64,000 nucleotides of DNA, from positions 253,373 through 317,372 of the forward strand of contig CAYPID010000001.1 in the NCBI GenBank assembly GCA_964410725.1, in the 5' to 3' direction. The stretch is from CALAZP01 sp964410725 (GTDB lineage: Bacteria > Bacteroidota > Bacteroidia > Chitinophagales > Saprospiraceae). Below, in pieces: positions 37,701-45,451 of the stretch; the first letter of the stretch is position 1, and each line of letters opens with the position of its first letter. The notes under the pieces are model-generated. The model was not told the DNA's origin. It did not search any database and saw only the letters and a list, made by a program, of their open reading frames with translations. A program made the position numbers and the translations under genes.

Positions 37701-38108
37701 GAAAGCGACAGTACGCTTCTATATGCTCCTAATACTTTATTTGTAGGTTCAGACCGATTGATTTACGAAATATGCGTTGAAAATTGCGCTTGCGCCATGG
37801 CAGAAATTACCCTGCAAGTGGGCGCTGATGCCCCATGTACAGTACCCACCATTTTTACTCCCAATGGAGATGGCATTAATGATCAACTAATCATAACCTG
37901 CTTACTAGATGATACCGGCTATCCAGATAGTCAAATTACTATATACAACAATTGGGGTGATGAGGTGTATCGATCTCCCATTCCTTACCAAAATGATTGG
38001 GACGGAACTTTTAAGGGGAAAAACTTACCTGTTGGAACCTATTATTATATCCTTAATTTTGGGTCCGGAGGAACTCCCGTAGCAGGCTTTATAGTGATTC
38101 AAAGATAA
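31764..38108 (+). CDS. Giant secreted surface protein with CHU_C gliding-motility C-terminal domain
   Basis: A 2114-residue exported protein, probably a cell-surface adhesin. A signal peptide ends PVHA (residue 23). Residues about 120-900 carry HYR-like modules marked by DNC (near 146, 242, 328, 422, 767 and 868) with WTVxDxCG strands. About 920-1600 holds seven Ig/PKD-like modules with the motif W(T/S)GPxGF or close to it (near 943, 1113, 1192, 1281, 1363, 1449 and 1531). About 1680-1920 has three repeats with GxGxW. One Ig-like domain lies near 1940-2010, and a CHU_C domain (PTIFTPNGDGINDQLIITC to the end, about 2026-2114) is the T9SS-type sorting signal. The PorP/SprF gene starts 2 bp later. 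Confidence 0.85.
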   Translation: MKKNRCKNLLLYLLVSMTLPVHAEDFDLLTQRDTLFEELPCGIGSIGSWLDSVQLDLVLNDTLQTCDSSNFRIITNDLSEDELLIENCQTKQFNIFIEDSCGIKDTLPVQLSTVDSEPPLLIGIPASNLFLSCSDPIPPLPIVTARDNCLDSATINANITLDSTFREFGSCYYEYSIEYRWTVTDGCNPPVSGSFFVNVQDFDANDPFFGAPTFTPPADITISCTDDAYNLAFTGLPTEITDNCDADIANRLPVYNDQIITGNCPGNYIIERTWTVEDTCGTVSLPITQIITVVDTFPPLFTPPGDTTLSNCGPLINLDLFGQPYDLSDNCSSAEQIATYVSHIDTIIGACSGAFTYVKNWVVEDACGNQAIHQQTISFLDNTPPSFITPPTDTIITCFYSEDIDSVFNQWVLNFAGAVADDNCSVKENLTWAAYIGNGSDPFLPSTECRVGSAIRMQIVNFSVTDECGNTSVSQASFSLVDEDPPVISNCPTDTVLNVENDACFALFGWPIPIIEEGCPDAIINSTLSQELPILTAEEATDSSSFGSVAPLSFALPAPDKNLIYHPYKTLILTVDLQNANIEDAKEYFSVLDENNQLIGITNHTPSPTMEPCQNSSTSFEIPLETFLNWIEDDSIFIQLIPNPPLDGIPGSDIDPICYGTSTAAVHLSYATIEYSGLSLFYQLDEQNPIQILNLSVDSFFIEVYPGNHTLNLITLDCAGNSDTCTSNIWVEDTQKPAVFCPEPITIAIDSNSCHATLLPPLPSIVDNCIPDQDTNAYFSGYALQGATDLPFSSGIPSEEISFAVGVNTMTYYTEDASGYTDSCSFTISIQDIQSPKAICQNDTVFINPGFDQTYSLAVENIDAGSFDNCSLAGLFINTPEISCADYPKKDLYLIAEDEAGNRDSCAFVLTIEKVKPQVSFSITDCANGSLELIPGPPEGNFSFQWSGPNGFNSSSAFSVLTGVDESFEGLYKLTLYGFEGCFTEDSVFISAEELPFTPILDNIGTKCQGEPVILSTDGSKPQGDSIQYYWYENDRLLGVTDSSFLNYTVPEAGSNPELSVRVAKKNCLGPSSNPISLFINEAPSVQISPISDSYCFGATVQLQVSNPNSSFEYYWTGPEGFSATGSTVELQSIQSGWISLSANNGQCLSLPDSVFVEIIPAWPTPVIAPVDTLCSGDSLLLISPSVGPEATFSWTGPDNQFFETNTEELSIDNVTLAQQGLWTVTQHIDGCSTPMSSGVYVAVQPIPAVDLAWQDTIICMGSLLEFNFSTSSQATVINWTGPQGFSNSNPSFTFNEIQPNQSGEYALTLTDQLGCTVSSNLSVEVAEAPIIDEFILELPDCFGNGESGTIIPTITSSDPNLTYRWTNPNDITISETQNLLLDNLSSDDNGNYTLFVSNSIGCQSNAFTNLLVPDALPSPPELNLVATTVCEGESVQIGVEAPTGFSVEYLWTTPTGPITTTEPFLYFEEISLIDSGNYSVQFKDEGCFSASSVSTALAVISIPRLQASIEDVACEGQPFQLSATGPSQTQFNWQGPDFNANVANPTVNNGKSGAYILNGSIGGCIAIPDTLLIDLKPIPETPLLTSSGPVCLIDTIGFLQLSIDPSSTSDSTSYEWFLFEELISRTEDLDLILEEFSGYDPGVYGFSARADRNGCVSDFSNTVNITFSQAPDSRAFAGVDKEICSSSILTLDASPPATGTGRWSIVSGPDQEVVIVNPSLPKSDVTNLSPDTTYTFRWTLSDGFCQNYDFDEVEIKVTRQATVEAGDDILACESNSTQLSAVEVTTGIGSWVQNPLQELIGVRIVNPNDPQSTITGLEPGNQYKFTWVVASACGTSTDDVFVVVSDPNPNAGEDFILCSDDSAVELNAAEPTIGSSGQWSATDPSIVFSNPGFHQSNATGLKSGINTFIWTIDQGICGPSSRDTLIIDFTPSPIASDDIYEIPFQQEASLNILLNDSTFGEAIQLNIVQFPSGGNITIESDSTLLYAPNTLFVGSDRLIYEICVENCACAMAEITLQVGADAPCTVPTIFTPNGDGINDQLIITCLLDDTGYPDSQITIYNNWGDEVYRSPIPYQNDWDGTFKGKNLPVGTYYYILNFGSGGTPVAGFIVIQR

Positions 38109-38110
38109 CG

Positions 38111-39079
38111 ATGAGAAAAATATGGACCATATATGTGTTGTTAAGCTTACCTTTTCTTGTTGTGGCACAACAAGAAGAACAGTTTACCCAATATATGTTC
38201 AATCGTCCTGGTTACAATCCCGGATATGCAGGAAGTGATGGTGGCTTATGTTTCACCTCCATTATCAGAAATCAATGGATTGGACTAGAAGGTGCCCCTC
38301 AATCCCAATTGATAACGGTCAATACCCTTTTGGGTAATACCCGTGTAGGTTTGGGTGGAACTGTGATGCGGCAAACCATAGGGCTTTCTGAAAAACTAAC
38401 CCTTGAAGGCATGTATGCCTATCGAATACCTTTTGCAAGAGGTATTTTGGGAATAGGCATTCAGGGTTCTTTAAGACAGTTTAAAGTCAACTTCCAAAAT
38501 GCAATAGCTACTACTTCTATCGACTTGGACGGAGCCATTCCAGGTGGAATTACTAGTAAAATAGCCCCAAACTTTGGAGCGGGAATTTACTATGATTCCA
38601 AATCATTTTATTTTGGAATTTCTAGTCCGCGTTTGCTTAATATCGATATTGATCCCGGATCGGATGACCTTATTATCTCTAGAGAAGTTCAACACTTTTA
38701 CGGAATGGCGGGAATGTCGTTTCAGCCTTTGCCAGGTTTGAAAATCCAACCTCAAATTCTCCTCAAAATAGTTCAGAATAGCCCCATCGACGCCGATTTC
38801 AATATCCTTTTTGGATTTTTAGACCACCTGAGTGTTGGCGTTTCCATACGAACTGGAGGCTCCAACGTTTCGGGAATTGGAGAATCTCTTTCCCTTATGG
38901 GAGCCACTCGAATAACCAAAAATATTTTAATTGGAATTGCCTGGGATTCTACCCTCTCAGAGCTAAAAAATTATAGCGATGGCACCATTGAAGTTGCACT
39001 AAGACTAACTTTTGGAGGAGCCTCTTCAGGGAATACCTTGGAAAATGTAGAAAATGGAAGAATATTTAATGCATATTGA
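38111..39079 (+). CDS. PorP/SprF family type IX secretion outer membrane protein
   Basis: A 322-residue barrel with a signal peptide ending LVVAQ. The mature start EEQFTQYMFNRPGYNPGYAGS is diagnostic of PorP/SprF, as is SIIRNQWIGLEGAPQSQLIT. In Flavobacterium SprF is needed for export or surface anchoring of the giant adhesin SprB, encoded just upstream; here the same order exists with the CHU_C giant 2 bp upstream. By analogy this protein probably handles that cargo. The C-terminus is a set of amphipathic strands ending ALRLTFGGASSGNT. Confidence 0.9.
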   Translation: MRKIWTIYVLLSLPFLVVAQQEEQFTQYMFNRPGYNPGYAGSDGGLCFTSIIRNQWIGLEGAPQSQLITVNTLLGNTRVGLGGTVMRQTIGLSEKLTLEGMYAYRIPFARGILGIGIQGSLRQFKVNFQNAIATTSIDLDGAIPGGITSKIAPNFGAGIYYDSKSFYFGISSPRLLNIDIDPGSDDLIISREVQHFYGMAGMSFQPLPGLKIQPQILLKIVQNSPIDADFNILFGFLDHLSVGVSIRTGGSNVSGIGESLSLMGATRITKNILIGIAWDSTLSELKNYSDGTIEVALRLTFGGASSGNTLENVENGRIFNAY

Positions 39080-39088
39080 TATAGGTTT

Positions 39089-41131
39089 ATGACCCGATAT
39101 ACCACCTTTAAAATTTACCTGATTACCTTACTGGTTGGTAGCCTTGTAAGCTTCCAATCCCCATATTTATACGCTCAGAAAAAACTAAAAAACCCAACTG
39201 TTCAAAAAGAAGTAAGCATTCAAAATGCCAGTAGGTTAAACTCAGACGGATATGACTTTGCCCCTGTTAAATATAGAAATGGCCTAGTCTTTGTAACCTC
39301 CAGAAGAAAATCTGGTCCCCAGGATTCGCAAACTGGTGAAACCTTCTTTGAACTTTGGTTTAGCGAACTTGATCCCAATCAACAACCATTAGAACCCAAC
39401 CTTTTTTCCATTCAATTAAAATCCCAATTTCACGAAAATGCAGTCGCCTTTTCACGCGATGAAAATAAAATTTACTACACCCGCAATAGTGCAGAAGTTA
39501 GCCAACAAACTGGTCGTAAAGTCTTGAATATTTTTGAAGCCACCAGAAATCGAGAGACCTGGACCAATCAACAACCCCTACCATTTAACGGTAAAGATTT
39601 TTCCTGTATGCACCCAAGCTTGACTCCCGATGGCAATAAAATGATTTTCGCATCCAATATGCCAGGTGGAATGGGAGGCCTTGACCTTTACTTGATTGAA
39701 AAAAAAGATGACCAATGGTCCATGCCCATTAATCTGGGACCAGAAGTAAACACCCCTGGCAACGAAGTATTTCCCTTTTTTCACGAAAGTGGTACCCTCT
39801 TTTTCTCCTCAGATGGACACAGAGGCCTAGGTGGCTTCGATCTTTTCATGATTGATTTATCCGGTCCTAAGTGGGGTGCAGTATCCAATCTTGGAATACC
39901 CTTTAACTCTGAACAAGATGACGTTACCTTTTATCTCAATAGCGAAAGTAGCGCTGGATTTTTTGCATCCAGTAGAACTGGTGGAAAGGGCAAAGATGAT
40001 ATTTATAGATTTGAAGCACCGCAAGGTATAAAAGGGATAGAAGTTCCAGAACTCCGCAGAATTATAGTAAGAGTCGCTGATGACGCCTTCGGCAAAAAGG
40101 CGGTCGGAGCCGCCATACGCGTTTTTGACCAAACGGATAAAGAGAGTAAAGACCTAGAAGATTTGTACCAAGCTGATTGGATTCCTGACCCTAAAATGCC
40201 CGGTGTATTAACCCTAAAACTTTCAACTAAAATTCCCAAAGATCTTCCACCTCCTGATTACCTAACCTCTAATAGTGGCCTAGTCACCTTAGACTTGGAA
40301 GCCAACAAAAAATTTTTATTGCACATCAGTAAACCCGGTTTTAAAACCAAAGAAATTACTGTTAATACGAATCAAGTCCAACCGGATCCTCTTTATGTTT
40401 TTTTGGAACCCACTCAATGTATCCCCTACAGCGGTAAAGCTATTTCAGAAAGCACAGGAAGGGGTATCCCTTTCGCTGAAATCAAGCTCCGAAATGAAAA
40501 TAATGGAGCAACCACATTGCAATATTCTGATCAGTCTGGACTTTTCACCTATTGCCTGGAACCTAATGCTCAATACACTTTAATAGGAGAAAAAGTAGGT
40601 TATAATACCGGCCTATCTTCCATCTCTACTATAGAAGCCTCTAGCTTGAACGCCCTAGAAGGAACACTGCGGTTAGGAGCCAATACCAGCAATTTTTCCA
40701 ATGCTCCAGGAATTCGACAAGGCAGTATTCTTATCCTAGAGGACATTTCATATGATTTTAATAAATCCCCTATTAGAGTTGGAGAAGGACGTGAATTCAA
40801 AGAGCTCGGATATCTTTTGCTTAAATTCCCTACTATGGAAGTCGAAATGAATTTTCATACCGATACTAGAGGTCAAGAAAATTACAATCTCCAATTGTCT
40901 GAAAACAGAGCACAATCGGCAAAGAGACAGTTAGAACAAATGGGCATACCATCTTATAGAATAAATACTGTTGCAAAAGGAGAAGAACAACCTAGAAACC
41001 ACTGTAAAAATGGGATTAATTGTGACGAAAATGGGCATTTATATAACCAAAGAGTGGAAGTAGTCGTCAAAAAACTACAAGAAAGTATCCCTTATCAATA
41101 TAGCTCCAAAGGTTTGGTGTTCCACAAATAA
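39089..41131 (+). CDS. PD40, carboxypeptidase-regulatory and OmpA domain envelope protein (PorE-like)
   Basis: A 680-residue exported protein. The signal segment (about 1-30, ending YLYAQ) precedes PD40 propeller repeats from about 60 to 310 (FASNMPGGMGGLDLYLIEK, SSDGHRGLGGFDLFMID). A CarboxypepD_reg-like beta domain lies at about 445-525 (AISESTGRGIPFAEIKLRNE), and the OmpA_C domain occupies about 548-665. In the OmpA domain HTDTRGQENYNLQLSENRA keeps both the Asp and the Arg that bind diaminopimelate. It likely anchors the giant-protein/PorP assembly to peptidoglycan. It starts 9 bp after the PorP/SprF gene. Confidence 0.85.
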   Translation: MTRYTTFKIYLITLLVGSLVSFQSPYLYAQKKLKNPTVQKEVSIQNASRLNSDGYDFAPVKYRNGLVFVTSRRKSGPQDSQTGETFFELWFSELDPNQQPLEPNLFSIQLKSQFHENAVAFSRDENKIYYTRNSAEVSQQTGRKVLNIFEATRNRETWTNQQPLPFNGKDFSCMHPSLTPDGNKMIFASNMPGGMGGLDLYLIEKKDDQWSMPINLGPEVNTPGNEVFPFFHESGTLFFSSDGHRGLGGFDLFMIDLSGPKWGAVSNLGIPFNSEQDDVTFYLNSESSAGFFASSRTGGKGKDDIYRFEAPQGIKGIEVPELRRIIVRVADDAFGKKAVGAAIRVFDQTDKESKDLEDLYQADWIPDPKMPGVLTLKLSTKIPKDLPPPDYLTSNSGLVTLDLEANKKFLLHISKPGFKTKEITVNTNQVQPDPLYVFLEPTQCIPYSGKAISESTGRGIPFAEIKLRNENNGATTLQYSDQSGLFTYCLEPNAQYTLIGEKVGYNTGLSSISTIEASSLNALEGTLRLGANTSNFSNAPGIRQGSILILEDISYDFNKSPIRVGEGREFKELGYLLLKFPTMEVEMNFHTDTRGQENYNLQLSENRAQSAKRQLEQMGIPSYRINTVAKGEEQPRNHCKNGINCDENGHLYNQRVEVVVKKLQESIPYQYSSKGLVFHK

Positions 41132-41205
41132 GTGCTGATTCAAAAATATTTTCTTGAGATATTACTTTTGTCATTTTTCGCCTTGGGTTAATTAACATCA
41201 ACTTA

Positions 41206-41238
41206 TTTGTTAATTCTGCGTTAAAAAGCTTATTTTTG
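41206..41238 (+). promoter_or_regulatory. Promoter of the TPR / PD40-OmpA operon
   Basis: TTTG (41206-41209) and TATTTTTG (41231-41238) are 21 bp apart, the same spacing as the proS promoter. A start near 41243 gives a leader of about 95-100 nt. A second -7-like box, TACTTTTG at 41163-41170, has no -33 partner. Confidence 0.65.
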
Positions 41239-41340
41239 AAAGCTTCGAATTCTCAGTAAAAACACGACTTAGACCATTTCAAATTACCACTTTCAGATAA
41301 GTGACAACTATTTTATTACACTGCACAAACAGAGAAAACA

Positions 41341-42312
41341 ATGAGCCACAAAACCATAATTTCCGGAAGATTGGAATTTGGTAATCAGCGATCTTACGAT
41401 AAGGTCATGGATATGTATGCCCATAGGGTAGAGAATTATTTTAAGGGGGATATCATTTTCAAATTAGAGGAAATTGTGGACGAAGAAAGCTTTTCTATTT
41501 CAATCCCTCGTTTCATAGGTCAAAGCGGGGATAAAACTTGGCTCAATACCGTCAATTTATTAGAGTACATTACCCAATTTGCTGTAGCTGGCGCTATGGA
41601 TTTGTGGATGGTGGACCAGGGGAAAATTCTCAATCACAAACACATTGAACCTAAAGGGGATAAAATCGCAGTTCAATCATTTTTAAAAGGTAGAGAGTTG
41701 GCGTCCAAACCCGGAATGGAAGACGAAGCCAGAACTGCCTTTAATGCTGCTATTGACAAATATGCAAGACATGCACTTGCCTATGAAAGACGAGGATACG
41801 TCAATTACAAATTGGGGAATATTGAAGATGCCTTATATGATTTTAATAAGAGTATTACCCTTCATCCAGCCAATCCAGATCCTCATGTTGGAGCAGCCAT
41901 CGTCAAATTAACTCAAAATAAGTTTGAAGAATCCTTGCCTTACTTAGATAATGCCATAAAAAATTCTATTCCGCATCAACCCGTTTATTGGCAAGCGCGA
42001 AGGTTAAAAGCGGAGGCCTATAATGCTTTGGAGCAATACGATTTGGCTGTGAAGGAACTCAAATTATTTACTTCTCGCAATTTCGAAAAAACCAACCCTA
42101 ATTTTGAGTATGTCGCCAAAGCTTATTTCGATTTTGGTAAAGCTCTACTTAACCTAGGCAATTACCTGGAAGCCATTGCCATGTTTGATAAAGCCATTCT
42201 CTTTATCAAAAATAATAATCAGTCTCCCGTTCCCGAAATCCTTCCACTTAAAACAGAAGCCATGCAAAAGGCTGGTAAAAACCCTGCCTTAGAAGATTCT
42301 GTTGTTAAATAG
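41341..42312 (+). CDS. TPR protein with a distinct N-terminal domain
   Basis: A 323-residue protein without a signal peptide, so probably cytoplasmic. Residues 1-110 form a globular N-terminal domain that I cannot assign (IISGRLEFGNQRSYDKVMDMY, NTVNLLEYITQFAVAGAMDLW). Residues about 120-300 are five TPR-type repeats (AYERRGYVNYKLGNIEDALY, AYFDFGKALLNLGNYLEAI). It is the first gene after a strong promoter and lies 3 bp before the TPR-PD40-OmpA gene, so the two are co-expressed. Perhaps it couples a cytoplasmic signal to the envelope protein; this is speculation. Confidence 0.72.
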   Translation: MSHKTIISGRLEFGNQRSYDKVMDMYAHRVENYFKGDIIFKLEEIVDEESFSISIPRFIGQSGDKTWLNTVNLLEYITQFAVAGAMDLWMVDQGKILNHKHIEPKGDKIAVQSFLKGRELASKPGMEDEARTAFNAAIDKYARHALAYERRGYVNYKLGNIEDALYDFNKSITLHPANPDPHVGAAIVKLTQNKFEESLPYLDNAIKNSIPHQPVYWQARRLKAEAYNALEQYDLAVKELKLFTSRNFEKTNPNFEYVAKAYFDFGKALLNLGNYLEAIAMFDKAILFIKNNNQSPVPEILPLKTEAMQKAGKNPALEDSVVK

Positions 42313-42315
42313 AAA

Positions 42316-44274
42316 ATGTTCCAAGGAATTAGGATTCACCTCATCATTTTGGGTATCTCATTTGGGATTCAGGCATTCTCTCAAATTTCCCCTGAAGTGG
42401 TAACCACCGCCACAGCAAAACCTAAATTGGCCAAACAATATATTCTTGCTAAAGATTTGGCTTACGAAGGAGAAAAAACTGAAGCACTTGAAATTCTTGA
42501 CCGTCTACTTGCTCGAGAACCTAATTTCATTGAAGCTTTGTTTCTTAAAGCAGCTATTCATTACGACCAAGGAAATTTCTTTAAAGCAATAAATTACTAC
42601 GAAAAAGGTCTCCAATTAGATCGCCATTTTGATGACTTTATTCTGTATCAACTGGGGCTTAGTTATAGTCAAGTCGATGATTATCAGAAGGCTATTTCAT
42701 ATTTGAATGAATTCACTGAGATCAAAAACCCATCTAGCGTTTGGGCAAAACGAGCTAAACAAAAGTTAGAGCTGTTTAAATTTCGATACGATTTAATTAA
42801 TCATCCAATTCCTTTTTCCCCTGAACCTCTCAAAGGATCAATTAATACCGATCACTTATTTGAATATTTACCAACCCTCTCCGCTGATGGTCAACTTTTA
42901 ATATACACCTGCCGAAATCAAGGACAAGAAGATTTATGGTACAGTACCTTTCAAGATGAAGGCTGGAGTGCTGGGCAACCCATCCCCAATATCAATACGC
43001 AGGAAAATGAAGGAGCACAATCAATTGCGCCAGATGGAAAAACTATTGTTTTCACAGCCTGCAATAGGCCAGACGGATTAGGTAGTTGCGACCTCTACAT
43101 CACTTTTTTTAATGGGCGTAATTGGACCGTTCCGTCCAATATGGGGCCTAATATTAATAGCGGTGCATGGGAAAGCCAACCTTGCTTGGCAGATAATGGA
43201 AATATTTTATTTTTTGCAAGCACCAGATCTGGCGGAAGGGGAGGGTCCGATATCTGGTACAGCAAAAAAAACCAAGCTGGTCTTTGGACTGCACCCATGG
43301 TGTTAGATAGTACCATCAATACGCCTGAAGATGACCAGGCCCCATTTTTTCATCCCGATAACCAGACACTGTATTTCATGTCCAAAGGTCATCTTGGATT
43401 GGGTGGTTTCGATCTCTTTAAATCCCAAAAAGATCGATTCGGAAACTGGTCACCTCCCCAAAATTTAGGCTATCCCATTAATTCTAAGGCCAATGAAGGG
43501 GCTTTATTTGTGTCTCTTGATGGAAGTAGGGGTTACTACGATACAGATATCAGTGGAAAGGCTGATCTGTATACTTTTGAAATGCCCTCATCCACACGTC
43601 CCAATAAAGCAACCTACGTAAAGTGTACTGTTCTGGACGCTGAAACCCTAGTACCATTGGAAGCCCAAGTAATACTTACTAATCTATCCGATTTGGATTC
43701 CCTTACTTCATCATCCGATAGGACTCCTTCTTTCTTTTTCTCGGATCCCGTAGATGGCACTTTCCTAATCTGCCTGCCCTTCGATAATAATTACAGCTTA
43801 CAAATAGAATTAGACGGTTATTTTTTTTATTCTGAATATTTCGCCCTAAAATCTGAATCGTTAAAAGACAGTGTTTTTGAAATTACTGCCCTACTGAAAC
43901 CTATCAAAATTGCCGACTCTACTACTCAAAGTGAAATAGTCCTCAATAATATATTCTTTAATTCAGGCACTGCCCAATTAAGCCTTGAATCCGCTAATGA
44001 ACTTCAAAGATTGGTCTTATTGCTTCGCAATAATCCAAACTTAAAAATTAGAATTAATGGACATACCGACGATGTCGGAACCGAAGAGGATAATCTAATC
44101 CTTTCGGAAAAAAGAGCCCATGCTGTTTATCAGTACCTTATCCAAAGTGATATAGATTCCTCCAGACTTGATTTCAAAGGATTTGGGGAAACACAACCCA
44201 TCTTGCCTAACGATACAGAAGAAAATAAAGCTAAAAATAGGCGAACCTCCTTTCAAGTAATTAGTATAGACTAG
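42316..44274 (+). CDS. TPR, PD40 and OmpA domain envelope protein (PorE-like)
   Basis: A 652-residue exported protein with a signal peptide ending AFSQ. TPR repeats occupy about 30-155 (LAYEGEKTEALEILDRLLAR, YYEKGLQLDRHFDDFILYQL). PD40 propeller repeats follow at about 165-430 (TRSGGRGGSDIWYSKK, SKGHLGLGGFDLFKSQ), then a beta domain at about 435-530, and OmpA_C (about 540-650) with GHTDDVGTEEDNLILSEKRA, which keeps the diaminopimelate-binding Asp and Arg. This is the architecture of T9SS-associated PorE. It converges on the DUF58 gene with a 4-bp overlap of the stops. Confidence 0.85.
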   Translation: MFQGIRIHLIILGISFGIQAFSQISPEVVTTATAKPKLAKQYILAKDLAYEGEKTEALEILDRLLAREPNFIEALFLKAAIHYDQGNFFKAINYYEKGLQLDRHFDDFILYQLGLSYSQVDDYQKAISYLNEFTEIKNPSSVWAKRAKQKLELFKFRYDLINHPIPFSPEPLKGSINTDHLFEYLPTLSADGQLLIYTCRNQGQEDLWYSTFQDEGWSAGQPIPNINTQENEGAQSIAPDGKTIVFTACNRPDGLGSCDLYITFFNGRNWTVPSNMGPNINSGAWESQPCLADNGNILFFASTRSGGRGGSDIWYSKKNQAGLWTAPMVLDSTINTPEDDQAPFFHPDNQTLYFMSKGHLGLGGFDLFKSQKDRFGNWSPPQNLGYPINSKANEGALFVSLDGSRGYYDTDISGKADLYTFEMPSSTRPNKATYVKCTVLDAETLVPLEAQVILTNLSDLDSLTSSSDRTPSFFFSDPVDGTFLICLPFDNNYSLQIELDGYFFYSEYFALKSESLKDSVFEITALLKPIKIADSTTQSEIVLNNIFFNSGTAQLSLESANELQRLVLLLRNNPNLKIRINGHTDDVGTEEDNLILSEKRAHAVYQYLIQSDIDSSRLDFKGFGETQPILPNDTEENKAKNRRTSFQVISID

Positions 44275-45446
44275 ATAGATCTTTTAGATAAATATTCCTG
44301 GCCCGCTTGAAGAACAGCAGCTTTAATATTCTTAGAGATGCTTTCAGACAATAGGATAGGTATAACAGGGAATAATCTTATTAATCTATCAAAAGCCGAC
44401 GAATGAATTCCTGACATTTGGTCTTCATGAGAGCATAAAATTAACATCTTCTTTCTCCCAACTAAACTTTCAATTTTATGAAAATCTCCTTCATGATCTG
44501 TTGGGGACATTTGATATAAAGCTTCTAAAATTCGCTTTAACTGTTTCTTTCCTCCGCCCAAGACTACTTTAATCTCTGTGCGCTTTCCAACCACCAATAA
44601 TCCACATCGATCCCCCTTTTGTAAAATGATATTAGCCAGCATTAAAGCAGTATTGATCGCATATTCAAAAATCATCATAGCATCTGCACCTTCCTGAATC
44701 ATTGGCCTAGTTGCGTCTAAAACCAAGTAGACATCTCTTCTTTTATCAGGTTGATACCTATTGACCATAAGTTCTGTTTTCCTTCCACTTACTCGCCAAT
44801 TTATTTTTCTGGGATCATCTCCTGCAGTAAACGGTAAAATCTGTTCTAACTCGTAACTAAACCCCTCCTGAATTCTTCTTAATGCAATACTTCTTCCCGC
44901 TTGCTTAATATTAGGAGAAAAAAGTAAGTTGAACTGCTTCATTTGAAGAATAGAAGGATATACTTTGAGGTCCCACCCAGCTCCTATTTTTAAATTTCTT
45001 CTTAATAAATGAGGGCGCACAAAATAGGAAACCTCTAATGGCTTAATGACTACCATCCCCCTAGTTCTCGGCCGATAAGAAATTGTAAAATTCCGCTCCT
45101 CCCCAGGTTTAAAAAATAAATTTTCCTCAAATAATACCTGTTGAAGTACCTTTTGCTTTCCATTAAAGGCCACTAGATAAACGGGCTCCACAAAAGCTCC
45201 TACCCATCCTGTGTTCTTAAAAGTAATATTAATCGCATTGGAATCCCCAAGAGTAAAAATTGGGGGTAGCTGAATATTTATTTCTAGTATAACTGGAGAA
45301 TTTGCTAACCTATATGCGTTATAAATCATTGCTATCACCAGTACAAAAAAGGCTATAATTCCATAAGCATACAATACGGGCCAACCATAACTCAGACCAA
45401 AACAAAATATCAACCCACCCAAAAAATAGAATGAAATACGCCGCAT
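44271..45446 (-). CDS. DUF58 domain protein (MoxR-associated)
   Basis: A 391-residue membrane-anchored protein. Two hydrophobic helices at the N-terminus (FYFLGGLIFCFGLSYGWP, then IAFFVLVIAMIYNAYRLAN) precede a beta-rich domain and the DUF58 core. The DUF58 motif is PFTAGDDPRKINWRVSGRKT (near residue 207), followed by a VWA-like section: VYLVLDATRPM (near 240) and KMLILCSHEDQMSG. DUF58 proteins act with MoxR ATPases in an uncharacterised envelope-quality pathway. It is the last gene of a run led by the SpoIIM/DUF4129 fusion. Confidence 0.87.
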   Translation of the reverse strand: MRRISFYFLGGLIFCFGLSYGWPVLYAYGIIAFFVLVIAMIYNAYRLANSPVILEINIQLPPIFTLGDSNAINITFKNTGWVGAFVEPVYLVAFNGKQKVLQQVLFEENLFFKPGEERNFTISYRPRTRGMVVIKPLEVSYFVRPHLLRRNLKIGAGWDLKVYPSILQMKQFNLLFSPNIKQAGRSIALRRIQEGFSYELEQILPFTAGDDPRKINWRVSGRKTELMVNRYQPDKRRDVYLVLDATRPMIQEGADAMMIFEYAINTALMLANIILQKGDRCGLLVVGKRTEIKVVLGGGKKQLKRILEALYQMSPTDHEGDFHKIESLVGRKKMLILCSHEDQMSGIHSSAFDRLIRLFPVIPILLSESISKNIKAAVLQAGQEYLSKRSI

Positions 45447-45451
45447 AATAT

